A stretch of 7,510 nt of DNA, taken from NCBI GenBank assembly GCA_003559755.1, contig PWKM01000103.1, positions 1 through 7,510 on the forward strand, written 5' to 3'. This document shows, piece by piece, positions 6,520-7,510 of this stretch. Every line of letters starts with the position of its first letter. Positions within the stretch are counted from its first letter, which is position 1. This stretch comes from Planctomycetota bacterium (lineage in GTDB: Bacteria; Planctomycetota; PUPC01). The notes beneath the pieces were generated by a model that was given only the letters and a program-made list of their open reading frames with translations, ran no database searches and was not told the origin of the DNA. Made by a program: the position numbers and the translations under genes.

Positions 6520-7350
6520 ATGTCTGTTTCCATAATCATCCTGACTCTTAACGAAGAAAACAACCTGCCGGTCTGCCTCGAATCCCTGTCATGGTGCGAC
6601 GATATTGTCGTCTTCGATTCCTACAGTTCAGACAGCACGGTCGAGGTCGCCAAACAGGCGGGGGCCAGGGTGGTCCAGAGGCGCTTCGATAACTGGTCCG
6701 CGCATCAGAATTGGGCTGTCGAGAACATCGATTTCCGATACCCCTGGGTGTGGTATGTCGATGCCGATGAAGTTACTCCCCCGGAACTGGCGGAGGAACT
6801 GATCGAGAAGACTTCCGACGGCTCCCGCCCGGAAGTCGCCTTCCTGGTTCGCCGAAAAAATATCTTTATGGGTCGGGAGCTCAAGCACGGTGGATTGGAA
6901 AACGTATGGATAGCCCGTTTGTGGAAACCCAACGCGATCCGTTGGAAGCGCAGCGTCAACCCGGTTCCGTCGATTGACGGGGAAGTGGGGCATCTGCAGA
7001 ATTACCTCGTGCATCATTTCTTCAGCAAGGGCTTCGACGGGTGGTTTGAGCGGCATAACCGGTACAGCAATTCCGAAGCCGAGGAAACGCTTAAGGGGCG
7101 GCAGGACACGTTGGACTGGCGGGGACTGGTAAGCCGGGATGCCGTGCGCCGCCGGCTGGCTCTGAAAGAGCTTTCGTATCGTTTGCCGGGCAGGCCGTGG
7201 CTCAAGTTCTTTTACATGTACTTCTTGCGCCTGGGGTTCCTGGACGGCCGCCCCGGGCTGACCTATTGCGCCCTTCAGTCGGTCTACGAATATATGATAT
7301 GCCTCAAGGTCAAAGAGTTACGCCGCCGCGAGGATGGCCTGCCGATCTGA
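6520..7350 (+). CDS. GT2 glycosyltransferase, WaaE/KdtX-like
   Basis: A 276-residue GT-A-fold inverting transferase of family GT2, resembling the WaaE/KdtX group (beta-glucosyltransferases of lipopolysaccharide inner core and related enzymes of exopolysaccharide clusters). Seen: a beta strand and loop SIIILTLNEENN (residues 4-15), the nucleotide-binding FDSYSSDST (32-40), RFDNWSAHQNWA, and the metal-binding DxD motif as YVDADE with Asp 81 and Asp 83. A C-terminal half follows with HHFFSKGFDGWFERHNRYS. The end is hydrophobic and aromatic (KFFYMYFLRLGFLDGRPGL), typical of this group and likely to touch the membrane. The length is right for the family and no key residue is missing. The start is set by a strong SD. 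Three hand-counted lines (6841-7020) give about 53% GC, the lowest of the stretches I counted. It probably adds one sugar, often glucose or a related hexose in this group, to a lipid-linked acceptor. The actual donor is an inference I cannot confirm. Confidence 0.92.
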   Translation: MSVSIIILTLNEENNLPVCLESLSWCDDIVVFDSYSSDSTVEVAKQAGARVVQRRFDNWSAHQNWAVENIDFRYPWVWYVDADEVTPPELAEELIEKTSDGSRPEVAFLVRRKNIFMGRELKHGGLENVWIARLWKPNAIRWKRSVNPVPSIDGEVGHLQNYLVHHFFSKGFDGWFERHNRYSNSEAEETLKGRQDTLDWRGLVSRDAVRRRLALKELSYRLPGRPWLKFFYMYFLRLGFLDGRPGLTYCALQSVYEYMICLKVKELRRREDGLPI

Positions 7351-7431
7351 GTGAGAGGGTTTCCCCGTAGGACAACGGGCCGGCGCGGTTTGGTGTGCCC
7401 GACGTTGAACGGTGTGTGCTCCCTGGAACCT
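7351..7431 (+). other. Intergenic gap before the last GT4 gene
   Basis: These 81 nt contain no ORF worth calling. The only structure I see is a short inverted repeat, CCCGT at 7364-7368 and ACGGG at 7375-7379 around a 6-nt loop, with no T-run after it. It is too weak to call a terminator. No clear promoter is visible. Confidence 0.4.
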
Positions 7432-7510
7432 ATGCGAATACTTCTCCTGAACCAGTTTTATCCGCCCGACACCGCTGCCACGGGCCAGCTCCTGGCCGAC
7501 CTGGCCGAGG
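7432..7510 (+). CDS. GT4-like glycosyltransferase N-terminus (GT-D), 3' end outside the window
   Basis: Only the first 26 codons are present, open to the right edge. The reading MRILLLNQFYPPDTAATGQL is a very typical beginning for GT4 transferases of the WbuB/WcaI-like type: first beta strand, then the Y-P-P-D loop and an acceptor-side helix. The nearest SD candidate, GGAA at 7425-7428, is weak and only 3 nt from the ATG. An in-frame GTG at 7414 is possible but would add residues that do not look like the family. It continues the same direction and theme as the cluster. Little more can be said from so short a piece. Confidence 0.75.
   Translation, partial: MRILLLNQFYPPDTAATGQLLADLAE

Noticed and set aside
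7364..7379. CCCGT/ACGGG hairpin after the GT2 gene as a terminator
   Set aside because: It has a stem of only five pairs and no T-run, and a same-direction GT4 gene follows.

Overview
The window is a stretch of a bacterial surface- or exo-polysaccharide gene cluster. All recognisable genes lie on the + strand and are closely packed, as in an operon: one 4-nt overlap, otherwise gaps of 27 to 103 nt. The DNA is GC-rich and most genes have recognisable Shine-Dalgarno (SD) sequences. The gene style (GT4 glycosyltransferases, a CapK/PaaK-like adenylate-forming enzyme and a NodU-type carbamoyltransferase) fits free-living high-GC bacteria. Planctomycetota is my tentative guess, but no marker gene fixes the lineage.

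Layout: (1) 1-851, 3' part of a GT4 glycosyltransferase (GT-A); (2) 848-2161, CapK/PaaK-like adenylate-forming protein, stop/start coupled to gene 1; (3) 2214-3386, complete GT4 (GT-B); (4) 3444-5198, O-carbamoyltransferase with a GTG start and a strong SD; (5) 5302-6492, second complete GT4 (GT-C), a divergent relative of GT-B; (6) 6520-7350, GT2 transferase of the WaaE/KdtX-like group; (7) 7432-7510, first 26 codons of another GT4 (GT-D) that runs off the right edge. There are no RNA genes, mobile elements, CRISPR arrays or convincing terminators, and no gap exceeds 103 nt.

How they may work together (inference): five glycosyltransferases would build a glycan of several linkages. The carbamoyltransferase would cap a sugar hydroxyl with a carbamoyl group, and the CapK-like enzyme could activate a carboxylic acid for another substituent. 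No flippase, polymerase, priming transferase, chain-length regulator or nucleotide-sugar enzyme is visible, so they must lie outside the window or elsewhere in the genome.

The points most worth a second look are a falling GC content from left to right, replacement of a conserved donor-site Arg by Ala in GT-C, altered core-motif residues in the CapK-like protein, and several start sites where the SD and the likely start codon disagree. I see no clearly new system. This looks like a glycan cluster with an informative combination of decorating enzymes.
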